Assembly (NCBI GenBank): GCA_026417035.1
Contig: JAOAEA010000035.1
Coordinates: 1-39,625 of the forward strand
DNA: 39,625 bases
Source: Burkholderiales bacterium
Lineage (GTDB): Bacteria > Pseudomonadota > Gammaproteobacteria > Burkholderiales > SG8-39
Reading direction: 5' to 3'
Shown here: one piece after another, positions 1-7,524 of the stretch
Layout of the letters: every line of letters starts with the position of its first letter
Numbering within the stretch: the first letter of the stretch is position 1
Notes under the pieces: generated by a model
The model's database searches: none
Told to the model about the DNA's origin: nothing
The model's input: only the letters and a program-made list of their open reading frames with translations
Position numbers and translations under genes: made by a program

Positions 1-367
1 GCGCCCGTCCCATCCCCAGGCGCGTGACCGTGGCACGCAACTCGGCAAAGGCACCCCCCGGCGCCACCGCCGTCCAGTCCACCGCGATGATCAACGGCTG
101 TGCGCTGGCGCGCAGCGTTTGCAGCAGCGCGGCGGCCGCCGCTTGCGCCTCGCTGGCAACGCGGTCGCTCCCGATCAGTCGGTCGATGCGCTTGAGCGCC
201 CCCTTGAGGGCGCCGGCACCGAGCAGCCCGCGCGCCAGGCGCGTGAGGCTCAAGGCATGCCCGCCCATCACCGCCAGCACCGCCGCGGCCAGCGTGCGCC
301 GGCGCGCGGCGTGCATCGCCCCCAGTTGCGTCTCGATGAAGCGCTGTACGATGGCGTGCGCGTGCAT
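1..367 (-). mobile_element. IS4-family transposase, 5' part only (runs off the left edge)
   Basis: Reading the minus strand from an ATG at 367 gives an open frame of about 122 codons that continues past position 1, so the gene is cut by the window and not necessarily broken. Around residues 60-70 there is an 'ALKRIDRLIGSDRV' stretch, and near residues 98-101 an 'AVDWT' motif followed by 'ELRATVTRLGMGR'. This is the pattern around the first catalytic Asp of the DDE triad in IS4-family transposases. The second D and the E would lie outside the window. The stretch from 368 to about 500 is richer in A and T than its surroundings and probably holds the element's non-coding end, but I cannot define its terminal inverted repeat from one end alone. 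Confidence 0.75.
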
Positions 368-502
368 GTCGGTCGCTCCCTGCGATGGTTGGTCCCAAAG
401 CAGAGAAAAAACCGCTCATGCACGCGCCGTTTTTGCGCACCTTAACCCTTTATCGTGCTGTTCGGAATAGAAATCCCGACGGCAAAAACCGGGGAAACCT
501 CA

Positions 503-528
503 GGGATGTGTCCCCCTTTTTCAACACC
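503..528. repeat. Dispersed repeat, copy 1 (inverted relative to 31964-31990)
   Basis: This 26-base segment (GGGATGTGTCCCCC, a T tract, then CAACACC) is the reverse complement of 31964-31990 except for one extra G there. It sits between the transposase fragment and the stop codon of the cytochrome b fusion (532-534), so it may lie at or beside the end of the insertion element. Its exact boundaries are unknown. Confidence 0.7.
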
Positions 529-531
529 TTG

Positions 532-2466
532 CTAACGCGCCCCCGCCTGCGGCGTGAAGGCGTCCGAGAAGCAGTACGCCTCGCCGAGCCCCTGCGCGAC
601 GAATGCGGGCTTCGCCGCCTCGACCATCTTCACCGAGCCGCACGCATAGACGCTGAAGCCCGCGAGGTCGGGGAAGTCGGCGAGGATCGCTTCGTGCACG
701 AGGCCGGTGCGGCCGTTCCACTCGTCCTCCGGCCCGGGCTCCGAGAGCACCGGCACGAACCGGAAATTGGGGTGCTCCGCCTGCCAGCGCTCGGGGAGGT
801 CCGCGAGGTAGAGGTCGCGGCGCTTGCGCACGCCCCAGTAGAAGTAGAGGGGCCGCGTGATGCCCATGCGGAACGCTTCTTCGAGCAGGCTCTTCACCGG
901 CGCGAAGCCGGTCGCGCCGGCGACGAAGATAAGCGGCCGGTCCGAGGGCTCGTGCAGCACGAAGCTGCCGAGCGGGCCCTCGAAGCGCACCAGGTCGCCC
1001 ACGCGCAGGCGGTCGAACACGTGGCCGGTGAACTTGCCGCCGGGCATCCTGCGGATGTGCAGCTCGACGAGGTCCGTCGTGCCGCCCGGAATCGTGAACG
1101 AATAGCTCCGCCGGTCGCCGTCGTCGAGGATGACGTTGACGTACTGGCCTGCCCGGAAGGAGATCGCCTTCCCCGGGGGCAGACGCAGCGCGACGAGCAT
1201 CACGTCGTGGGCGAGCTTCTCCAGCCGCTCGACGTGCGCCGCGTACACCGGGAGCGGCTGCTCGCGCACCGCCGCGCCTTCCTCGTACTCGACCTCGACG
1301 TCGGTGAGCGCCTGCGCGCAGCAGAGCAGCACCTTCCCGCCGGCGCGCTCGGCGTCCGACAGCGCGCTCTTCTGGTAGAGGCCGGGATCCACCTCGCCGT
1401 TCAGCACGGTGGCCTTGCACACCCCGCAGCCGCCCGAGCGGCAGTCGTAGGGCAGCGGCTCCGCGGCGCGCAGCCCGGCGTCGAGCAGCGTCTCGCCCTC
1501 GCGCACCGGCACCGTGCGGTTGCCCGGGTGCAGCGTGAGGTGCAGCGCCGCGCCCCGGGTGCGCCGCTTCGGCGGCAGCCAGGGGAGCAGCAGCCCGACG
1601 AGCGTGGCCGCGCCGACCGCGTACCACATCGGCAGGCCGCCGAAGCGGTCCACCAGGGGGAAGGCGGCGAGATAGAACCAGTCGAAAGCGAGCACCTGTG
1701 GCATCGATGCGAAATCGGCCGGGCCCTGCCCGACGGCGGGCTTGGCGAGCGAGAGCGCGAGGAGCGTGACGGCGAGTCCGATCGCGATCGGCCTGGGCGG
1801 GACGGTGCGCGCGCGCGGCACGCGCTGCGTGTGCACCCACAGGGCGATCAGCACGGCGAGCGGGATGCCGATGTGGAGGAACTGCAGCAGCGAGAAGAAG
1901 CGGTCGGTGATCGCCTCGGGCAGCACGAAATTGCGCACCAGCGTGCCGCGGAAGGCCGGCAGCGCATCGAGCCACTCGGCGGTCTTGATGGTCACGTACT
2001 GGGCGAGCCGGTCCCAGGGCAGCATGTAGCCGTTGACGCCCGAGACGTACACGAGCCACAGCAGCACCACGCCCGTCACCCACGAGAACGCGCGGAACGC
2101 GCGGTAGTGGTCGAAGAACCAGTGCCGCGCGAGGTGCAGGAGCATCGTGAGCACCATCGCGTCGGAGGCGTAGCGGTGCAGGCTCCGCATGATCCCGCCC
2201 GCCCACCACTGCGCGACCGTGAGCCGCTCCACGGACGCGTACGTGGTGTCGATCCCGGTCTCGTAGAAGGCGTAGACGTAGAGGCCGCTCGCCACCACGA
2301 TCCAGAACATGTAGTAGCTGATCGGCCCGAGGTAGTAGAGCGGGTTCAGCCGCTCGCCGAAGAGGCGGTTCGCGACGCCGTCGGCCCGCAGGAAGAGCCA
2401 CTGGCCGGCGGCGTGGATGCGCTGGAGCACTTCGCAGGGGGCGGGCTTCTCGACGCGGTCGAACAT
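532..2466 (-). CDS. Cytochrome b / [2Fe-2S] ferredoxin / flavin reductase fusion (quinone:NAD(P)H oxidoreductase-like)
   Basis: This 644-aa fusion has three parts. Residues 1-300 are a cytochrome b/b6-like membrane domain with two bis-histidine pairs (H97/H111 and H198/H212, spaced 14). Residues 305-400 are a plant-type [2Fe-2S] ferredoxin domain (C342, C347, C350 and C382 or C383). Residues 400-640 are a ferredoxin-NADP reductase-like module with an FAD motif RSYS (about 453-456), a nucleotide-binding GATGFAP (517-523) and a C-terminal YACG. By family logic it would move electrons between membrane quinone, b hemes, the FeS centre, FAD and NAD(P). I recall a similar cytochrome b/flavin-NAD fusion discussed for 'Candidatus Accumulibacter'. 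The membrane part is clearly paralogous to the gene at 8448. An FNR-like box lies 25 bases upstream. That is too close for a standard class II promoter from this ATG, so the start could be the GTG at codon 13. Confidence 0.9.
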   Translation of the reverse strand: MFDRVEKPAPCEVLQRIHAAGQWLFLRADGVANRLFGERLNPLYYLGPISYYMFWIVVASGLYVYAFYETGIDTTYASVERLTVAQWWAGGIMRSLHRYASDAMVLTMLLHLARHWFFDHYRAFRAFSWVTGVVLLWLVYVSGVNGYMLPWDRLAQYVTIKTAEWLDALPAFRGTLVRNFVLPEAITDRFFSLLQFLHIGIPLAVLIALWVHTQRVPRARTVPPRPIAIGLAVTLLALSLAKPAVGQGPADFASMPQVLAFDWFYLAAFPLVDRFGGLPMWYAVGAATLVGLLLPWLPPKRRTRGAALHLTLHPGNRTVPVREGETLLDAGLRAAEPLPYDCRSGGCGVCKATVLNGEVDPGLYQKSALSDAERAGGKVLLCCAQALTDVEVEYEEGAAVREQPLPVYAAHVERLEKLAHDVMLVALRLPPGKAISFRAGQYVNVILDDGDRRSYSFTIPGGTTDLVELHIRRMPGGKFTGHVFDRLRVGDLVRFEGPLGSFVLHEPSDRPLIFVAGATGFAPVKSLLEEAFRMGITRPLYFYWGVRKRRDLYLADLPERWQAEHPNFRFVPVLSEPGPEDEWNGRTGLVHEAILADFPDLAGFSVYACGSVKMVEAAKPAFVAQGLGEAYCFSDAFTPQAGAR

Positions 2467-2490
2467 ACCCGCGAACCCGCCGCCGCGGAT

Positions 2491-2504
2491 TTGACGCGCA
2501 TCAG
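2491..2504 (-). promoter_or_regulatory. Candidate FNR/DNR box upstream of the cytochrome b-flavin reductase gene
   Basis: Read on the minus strand the site is CTGATGCGCGTCAA, nine of ten matches to TTGAT-N4-GTCAA. It lies between ctaA and the downstream fusion gene, centred 31-32 bases before the annotated ATG. The spacing is shorter than the usual -41.5 plus leader, so either the start codon is further in or the site works differently. Confidence 0.5.
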
Positions 2505-2508
2505 GAGA

Positions 2509-2528
2509 ATCCCGGCCCGCGCCGGGAT
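2509..2528 (-). terminator. Hairpin at the end of ctaA
   Basis: A perfect 8-bp stem (ATCCCGGC/GCCGGGAT) with a 4-base loop begins at the ctaA stop codon. There is no clear T run after it, so it is a weak or factor-assisted terminator, or an mRNA-stabilising hairpin. Confidence 0.5.
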
Positions 2529-3685
2529 CAGTCGGCGAGCGCGTGGTTCACCGCCAGCGCGGCGGCGAAGACGAGCACGGCGACGCCCTGGTGGGCGGCG
2601 CCGAGCGCGACCGGCACGGCGTGGAGCAGCGTGGCGATGCCGAGCGCGATCTGCGCGGCGACGGCGGCGAAGAGCAGCGCGATCGACACGCGCGCGCGGG
2701 GCGTGAGCGCGACCCGGCGCGCGCGCAGCCACAGCCACGGCACGAGGAAGGCGAGCGCCCAGGCGCCGAGACGGTGGTCGAACTGCACCGTGGCCATGTT
2801 GTAGAAGAAGTTCTTCCACCACGGCTCGAGCATGAGGATTTCGGGCGGGACGACGTGCCCGTTCATGAGCGGGAAGGTGTTGTAGGCCTTGCCCGCGCGG
2901 ATGCCGGCGACGAAGCCGCCGGTCACGATCATCCAGGCGACGAGGCCGGTGATCCACCACGCGAGGCGGCGCAGGGGCACCGCCGCTGCCGCGCCGCGCG
3001 CTTCCGGCCGCCGCGGGTAGAGGAGCCCGAGCGCCGTCCACAGCATCGCCGCGAAGATCAGGAACGCGAGCGAGAGGTGCGCCGTGAGGCGGAAATGCGA
3101 GACGCGCGGGTCGTCGACGAGCCCCGATTTCACCATGTACCAGCCCATCGCGCCCTGCAGGCCCCCGAGCACGAAGATGCCGAGGAGGCGCAGCGCGAGC
3201 GCGCGGTCGATGCGCCGCGTGAGGGCGAACCAGGCGAGCGGCACGATGAAGACGAGGCCGATCACGCGGCCGAGCAGGCGGTGGAAATACTCCCACCAGA
3301 AGATGCCCTTGAACGCCTCGAGGCTCATGCCGCGGTTGACCAGCCGGTATTCGGGCGTCTCGCGGTACTTCGCGAATGTCTCCTGCCACTGGGCGTCGGT
3401 GAGGGGCGGCAGCGTGCCCACGATAGGCTGCCACTCGACGATGGAGAGCCCCGAGTGGGTGAGGCGCGTGACACCGCCGACGACAACCATCGCGAACACG
3501 AGCGCCGCGCACGCGAGGAGCCACACCGCGACGGCGCGTGTGCTGCGTGCTTCGCCCGCGGCGAGCTGCGCTGGACCGAGCGCGGAGCGGTCGAGCGAGG
3601 GGGAGTGGATCTTCGCCTCCTTTGTTCCGGGTGCGCGAGCGGCGGGCCGCGGCGCGGTGCATTCAAACATCTTGCCCTGCAGCAT
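2528..3685 (-). CDS. ctaA: Heme A synthase (COX15/CtaA)
   Basis: This 385-aa polytopic membrane protein belongs to the COX15/CtaA family, which oxidises the C8 methyl of heme O to the formyl of heme A. Family hallmarks are visible: 'GGVTRLTHSGLSIVEWQP' after the first membrane helix, 'EYFHRLLGR', 'AHLSLAF', 'NTFPLMNG' and 'FDHRLGAW', with the paired histidines expected for two hemes. The length and the NTFPLMNG motif fit the proteobacterial/mitochondrial subtype. ATGs at 3685 and 3670 are both possible starts. It is transcribed away from the HCO1 cluster across a 200-base divergent region, and with ctaB at 6559 it implies that heme A or O is made for an oxidase-like enzyme here. A second, shorter CtaA-like protein is encoded at 11990. 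Confidence 0.93.
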   Translation of the reverse strand: MLQGKMFECTAPRPAARAPGTKEAKIHSPSLDRSALGPAQLAAGEARSTRAVAVWLLACAALVFAMVVVGGVTRLTHSGLSIVEWQPIVGTLPPLTDAQWQETFAKYRETPEYRLVNRGMSLEAFKGIFWWEYFHRLLGRVIGLVFIVPLAWFALTRRIDRALALRLLGIFVLGGLQGAMGWYMVKSGLVDDPRVSHFRLTAHLSLAFLIFAAMLWTALGLLYPRRPEARGAAAAVPLRRLAWWITGLVAWMIVTGGFVAGIRAGKAYNTFPLMNGHVVPPEILMLEPWWKNFFYNMATVQFDHRLGAWALAFLVPWLWLRARRVALTPRARVSIALLFAAVAAQIALGIATLLHAVPVALGAAHQGVAVLVFAAALAVNHALAD

Positions 3686-3761
3686 GCAACCGGCTACGCA
3701 AAATCCATCGGCCCCGCATGGGATTGCCGGCGGTGCCCGGCGCGCGGGAGCCGCGATTTAC

Positions 3762-3775
3762 TTAAGGCGCATCAA
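3762..3775. promoter_or_regulatory. Degenerate FNR/DNR-like box in the ctaA / HCO1 divergent region
   Basis: TTAAGGCGCATCAA has one perfect half-site (ATCAA, or TTGAT on the other strand) and one poor half. Centred 83 bases from the ctaA ATG, it would place a class II start with a leader of about 40 bases. It could serve ctaA, the rightward genes, or both. The weak half-site keeps confidence low. Confidence 0.35.
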
Positions 3776-3886
3776 ATTTTTCACGGGCGCGGTCGGCGTA
3801 GATTTCGCCGAACCGCAGGCCGGGCCGTCGAGACGCGGCATCGCAGCCGCCCGCGCTCGCGCCGCGACCGAAGGAGGGACACGAGG

Positions 3887-4042
3887 ATGCGATCGTCCGC
3901 GATGCACGGCGGCGCGGCGGCCGGCGCCCTGGCGCTGGCGGCCGTGGCGCTCGCCGCGGCCCTGACGGCGGCGCTTCCGCTCGTCGACCTCCTGCCCTGC
4001 ATGAAGCTCTGGCAGCACGGCGTCGCCGCGTGCCTGCCCTGA
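3887..4042 (+). CDS. Small single-span membrane protein at the head of the HCO1 cluster
   Basis: A 51-aa frame starts at an ATG preceded by AAGGAGGG and GAGG. It encodes an Ala/Leu-rich hydrophobic helix (residues about 9-33) followed by a short tail with two cysteines (LLPCMKLW, AACLP). I do not recognise the family. It is 37 bases before the next small membrane gene and in the same orientation as the subunit II and I genes, so it may be a small oxidase subunit or assembly peptide. The frame is GC-rich and could be spurious, but the ribosome-binding site and the position support it. Confidence 0.5.
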   Translation: MRSSAMHGGAAAGALALAAVALAAALTAALPLVDLLPCMKLWQHGVAACLP

Positions 4043-4079
4043 CCGATCCGCAACCCCGCCAAGCGAAGAGGAGCGAAAG

Positions 4080-4250
4080 ATGGCCGACACCGACGCCAAG
4101 CCGGGCGAGGAGCGCATCCCCGCGTTCCAGCACATCCTCGAGAACCCGTTCCTGCTGCTCTTTCTCGGCATCGCCGTGCCGACGGTGATCTACACAGTGT
4201 GGGGGATCATGGAGATCCTCTCCGTACCGATCACGCCGCTCGCGAAGTAG
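4080..4250 (+). CDS. Small heme-copper oxidase accessory subunit (subunit IIa-like)
   Basis: A 56-aa protein with a soluble N-terminus (residues 1-22) and one transmembrane helix (about 23-48, 'FLLLFLGIAVPTVIYTVWGI'). ba3-type (B-family) oxidases have a one-helix subunit IIa, usually encoded just before subunit II, and this gene has that size, topology and position. The start is supported by AAGAGGAG a few bases upstream. It ends 30 bases before the subunit II gene. Assignment rests on context and topology, because the sequence is too short for a firm family call. Confidence 0.65.
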   Translation: MADTDAKPGEERIPAFQHILENPFLLLFLGIAVPTVIYTVWGIMEILSVPITPLAK

Positions 4251-4280
4251 CGCCGCGGCCGGCCGAAAGGAGGAAAGCCG

Positions 4281-4826
4281 ATGAGCGCAATCCAGCCCCC
4301 GGCGCAACGGATCTGGTGGAAGCAGCCCCTCGACAAGGTGGAGCTCGTCTGGATCGTCATCGCCTTCGCGTGGTGCCTGGTGATGTTCTTCATGATGCCG
4401 TACTGGCACGTGTTCGGTAAGCAGAACCTCTCCAGCGAGACCTACCGCGCGCGGCCCGAGATGTTCGCGCGCGCCGCCGAGGAGATGGTTGCCAAGTGGA
4501 AGGTGCGCGAGGAGACCGAGGCGAAGATCCCGGTCGTCGCGCCGCCCGCGGGCGCCGACGTGTACCTGATCGCGCGGCTCTGGGACTGGTGGCCGATCCT
4601 CGAGCTCGAGGAGGGCAAGACCTACCGCCTGAACCTCATGTCGATGGACTACCAGCACGGGTTCTCGCTGCAGCCGGAGAACATCAACGTGCAGGTCCTG
4701 CCCGGCTACCAGCACGTCGTCACGGTGACGCCGAACCGCGCCGGCACCTACGGCATCGTCTGCAACGAGTTCTGCGGCGCCGGCCACCACAAGATGGTGA
4801 GCAAGCTCTACGTGGTCAAGAAATAG
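4281..4826 (+). CDS. CuA-containing subunit II of a B-family-like heme-copper enzyme
   Basis: This 181-aa protein has one N-terminal transmembrane helix (about residues 21-41) and a periplasmic cupredoxin domain. The dinuclear CuA ligands are all present: H126 and the C161-x3-C165-x3-H169-x2-M172 loop. The single-helix architecture and short length match subunit II of ba3-type enzymes, not the two-helix aa3 type. It would take electrons from a periplasmic donor, such as cytochrome c or a cupredoxin, and pass them to the subunit I encoded 9 bases downstream. A good AAAGGAGG precedes the ATG. The intact CuA site matters because the partner subunit I lacks the oxidase tyrosine: the pair resembles a CuA-type NO reductase as much as an oxidase. 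Confidence 0.9.
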   Translation: MSAIQPPAQRIWWKQPLDKVELVWIVIAFAWCLVMFFMMPYWHVFGKQNLSSETYRARPEMFARAAEEMVAKWKVREETEAKIPVVAPPAGADVYLIARLWDWWPILELEEGKTYRLNLMSMDYQHGFSLQPENINVQVLPGYQHVVTVTPNRAGTYGIVCNEFCGAGHHKMVSKLYVVKK

Positions 4827-4835
4827 GGGGGAGTC

Positions 4836-6533
4836 ATGGCCGGGACAGAACTTTTCCGCACCGATCCCCGCACGGGGCTGCAGTACCACAAGTCGGCGGA
4901 GCTGCTCATCAAGGCGAACGCCGTCGCCGCGGTGGTGGCGCTGCTCGTCGGCGGCATCATCGCGCTGCTCATCACGCTCACGCGCTGGCAGGCGGTGCAC
5001 CTGCTCAACGCCGACAACTTCTACCTGCTGCTCACGGCGCACGGGCTCGACATGCTCGTGATCTGGGTGATCTTCTTCGAGATCGCCATCCTCTACTTCT
5101 GCTCCTCGACGCTGCTGCGGTCGCGGCTGGCGACGCCGCGGCTCGCCTGGCTCGCGTTCGCGCTGATGGTGATCGGCACGGTCACGTTCAACGCCGCCAT
5201 CTTCACCGGCAACGCGACGGTGATGATGACGTCCTACGTGCCCCTGCCCGGCCACCCGGCGTTCTACCTCGGGCTGATCCTGTTCGCGGTCGGCGCGCTC
5301 ATCGGCTGCTTCATCTTCCTCGGCACGCTGGTGGTCGCCAGGGCGGAGAAGACCTACGAGGGCTCGATCCCGCTGGTGACCTTCGGGGCGCTCACCGCCT
5401 GCATCATCGCGATCTTCACCATCGCCTCGGGCGCGATCATCCTGATCCCGACCTTCCTGTGGTCGGCCGGGTACGTGAAGTCGATCGACCCGCTCATGTA
5501 CCGCACCATCTGGTGGGCGTTCGGCCACTCGTCGCAGCAGATCAACGTGAGCGCGCACGTCGCGGTCTGGTACGCGATCGCGGCGATCGTGTTCGCCGCG
5601 AAGCCGATGAGCGAGCGCGTGAGCCGCACGGCGTTCGTGCTCTACATCCTGTTCCTGCAGCTCGCCTCGGCGCACCACCTGCTCGCCGACCCGGGGCTCT
5701 CCACCGAGTGGAAAGTGTTCAACACGAGCTACGCCATGTACCTCGCGGTGCTCGCCTCGATGATCCACGGGCTCACCGTGCCCGGCTCGATCGAGGTCGC
5801 GCAGCGCGCCAAGGGGCTCACCAAGGGGCTGTTCGAGTGGATCCGCAAGGCGCCGTGGGGCAACCCGACGTTCTCGGGGATGTTCATCTCGCTGCTCGTG
5901 TTCGGCTTCCTCGGCGGCATCTCGGGCGTGATGATGGGCACCGAGCAGCTGAACATGATCATCCACAACACGACGTACGTGCCCGGCCACTTCCACGCCA
6001 CCGTCGTCGGCGGCACCACGCTCGCGTTCATGGCGCTCACCTACTTCCTGATCCCGTCGCTCTTCAACCGCGAAGTGATCATGCCCGGGCTCGCGAAGTG
6101 GCAGCCGTACCTCTTCGGCATCGGCATGGGGGTGTTCTCGCTCGCGCTGATGGGCGCCGGGACGCTGGGCGTGCCGCGCCGGCACTGGGACATCACGTTC
6201 GCCGGCGCGTCGCTGCCCTACGAGTACCCGGGCACCGCCTACCTCATGCTCGCGATCATGGGCGTGAGCGGCGTGGTCGCGATCGTCGGCGGGGCGGCGT
6301 ACATCCTGATCACGGTCGGGTCGCTGCTCTGGGGCAAGCGGCTCGCCGCCGGCGCCTACGGCCGCGAAACGACGGTGCTGCGCATGCCGGTCGACACCGC
6401 CCTCACCGGGCACGGGACCGGCGGGTTCGTGGCGCCGGGCACCTTCGTGTTCGCCATGGTGTTCCTGACGGCGTTCATCCTCTACTACTTCGTCAACTGG
6501 AAGTACCTCTCCACCGTGTGGGGCTTGAGTTGA
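4836..6533 (+). CDS. Heme-copper subunit I (HCO1), B-family-like, active-site Tyr replaced by Gln
   Basis: This 565-aa polytopic protein aligns by eye with Thermus ba3 subunit I through 'IDPL..RT..W', 'HHLLADPG' and 'NTTYVPGHFH'. Ligands present are H69 for the low-spin heme, CuB histidines H231, H280 and H281, and H385-F-H387 for both hemes. In ba3 the CuB histidine is followed four residues later by the cross-linked Tyr (H-P-I-V-Y). Here the stretch is H231-S-S-Q-Q235, so the Tyr is Gln. Loss of that Tyr is a general feature of NO-reducing members of the superfamily, so a CuA-linked quinol or cytochrome c NO reductase is as likely as, or likelier than, an O2 reductase. It sits between the CuA subunit gene and ctaB/sco. 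Automatic annotation would probably call it cytochrome c oxidase. Confidence 0.88.
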   Translation: MAGTELFRTDPRTGLQYHKSAELLIKANAVAAVVALLVGGIIALLITLTRWQAVHLLNADNFYLLLTAHGLDMLVIWVIFFEIAILYFCSSTLLRSRLATPRLAWLAFALMVIGTVTFNAAIFTGNATVMMTSYVPLPGHPAFYLGLILFAVGALIGCFIFLGTLVVARAEKTYEGSIPLVTFGALTACIIAIFTIASGAIILIPTFLWSAGYVKSIDPLMYRTIWWAFGHSSQQINVSAHVAVWYAIAAIVFAAKPMSERVSRTAFVLYILFLQLASAHHLLADPGLSTEWKVFNTSYAMYLAVLASMIHGLTVPGSIEVAQRAKGLTKGLFEWIRKAPWGNPTFSGMFISLLVFGFLGGISGVMMGTEQLNMIIHNTTYVPGHFHATVVGGTTLAFMALTYFLIPSLFNREVIMPGLAKWQPYLFGIGMGVFSLALMGAGTLGVPRRHWDITFAGASLPYEYPGTAYLMLAIMGVSGVVAIVGGAAYILITVGSLLWGKRLAAGAYGRETTVLRMPVDTALTGHGTGGFVAPGTFVFAMVFLTAFILYYFVNWKYLSTVWGLS

Positions 6534-6558
6534 CGGGCGGGCGGCGCGGGAGCGGACC

Positions 6559-7497
6559 ATGCCTCGTCAACCGCAAACCGCCGGGGCGGCCGCCGCCCCG
6601 GTGCCCGCCGGGGAGCGGGCCGCGGCTTCCCCGGTTCGGCTCGTCTTCAACCTGTTCAAGCTGCGCATCGGGCTGGTGATCGCGGTCACCGCGCTCGCGG
6701 GCATGGCGATCCAGCCCGGCGCCGCGCTCGCCGGCTGGCAGGTGGCCGCGCTGTTCCTTGCGGTCCTCGTCTCCTCGGCGAGCGCCGGCGCGTTCAACCA
6801 GTACTACGAGGTGGACATCGACCGGCGCATGCGCCGCACGCGCGCCCGGCCGTTCGCGGCGGGGCGGCTCGCGCCCGGCCGCGGCTGGCTCCTCCTCATC
6901 GTCGCGATGACCGCGGCCGCCGTCGCCGCGGCGTGGCTCGCCGTCAACCCTTACGCCGCCCTGTACACCTTCCTCGGCGCGTTCTTCTACGCGATCGTCT
7001 ACACGGTGTGGCTGAAGCGGCGCACGTGGTGGAACATCGTGATCGGCGGCCTGGCCGGGAGCTTCGCCGTGCTCGCGGGCGCCGCGGCGGTCACGCCGGG
7101 TCTCTCGCCCGAGGCGCTCCTGCTCGCGCTGGTCCTCTTCCTCTGGACGCCGCCGCACTTCTGGAGCCTCGCGATCGCCTTCCGCGACGATTACCGGGCT
7201 GCGAGGGTGCCGATGCTGCCGGTGGTGAAGGGCGACCGCGTGGCCGGGCGCGCGATCCTCGCGCACGCCGTGGCGCTGGTCGCGCTGTCGCTCGCGCTCG
7301 CCCTTTACTCGCCGGGCTGGATCTACCTGGTCTTCGCCGCGGTGGGCGGGTGGCTGTTCGTCAAGGCCGCGCTGCGCCTCGCCGCGGCACCGGGCCGCGC
7401 GACGGCGATGCAGTGCTTCCACGCCTCGCTCATCCAGCTCTCGCTGGTGCTCCTCGGCGCGATGCTCGACGCGGCCGTGCGCGCGGCGCTCGGCTGA
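6559..7497 (+). CDS. ctaB: Protoheme IX farnesyltransferase
   Basis: This 312-aa UbiA-superfamily membrane prenyltransferase converts heme B to heme O by adding a farnesyl group. The signature 'NQYYEVDIDRRMRRTRARP' near residue 80 holds the Asp-rich Mg-diphosphate site and the RT-RP motif, and a second Asp region lies near 'FRDDYRAARVPMLPVV'. About nine hydrophobic helices are visible. It begins 25 bases after the HCO1 stop and is presumably co-transcribed. With ctaA upstream it completes a heme A pathway beside HCO1. Confidence 0.94.
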   Translation: MPRQPQTAGAAAAPVPAGERAAASPVRLVFNLFKLRIGLVIAVTALAGMAIQPGAALAGWQVAALFLAVLVSSASAGAFNQYYEVDIDRRMRRTRARPFAAGRLAPGRGWLLLIVAMTAAAVAAAWLAVNPYAALYTFLGAFFYAIVYTVWLKRRTWWNIVIGGLAGSFAVLAGAAAVTPGLSPEALLLALVLFLWTPPHFWSLAIAFRDDYRAARVPMLPVVKGDRVAGRAILAHAVALVALSLALALYSPGWIYLVFAAVGGWLFVKAALRLAAAPGRATAMQCFHASLIQLSLVLLGAMLDAAVRAALG

Positions 7498-7524
7498 ACG
7501 GGAAAGCGCGAGGGGCGGCGGGCG

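Noticed and set aside
385..2706. A 773-codon plus-strand frame across the cytochrome b-flavin reductase gene
   Set aside because: It is antisense to a clearly recognisable multi-domain gene, is Arg/Glu/His-rich and has no family features.
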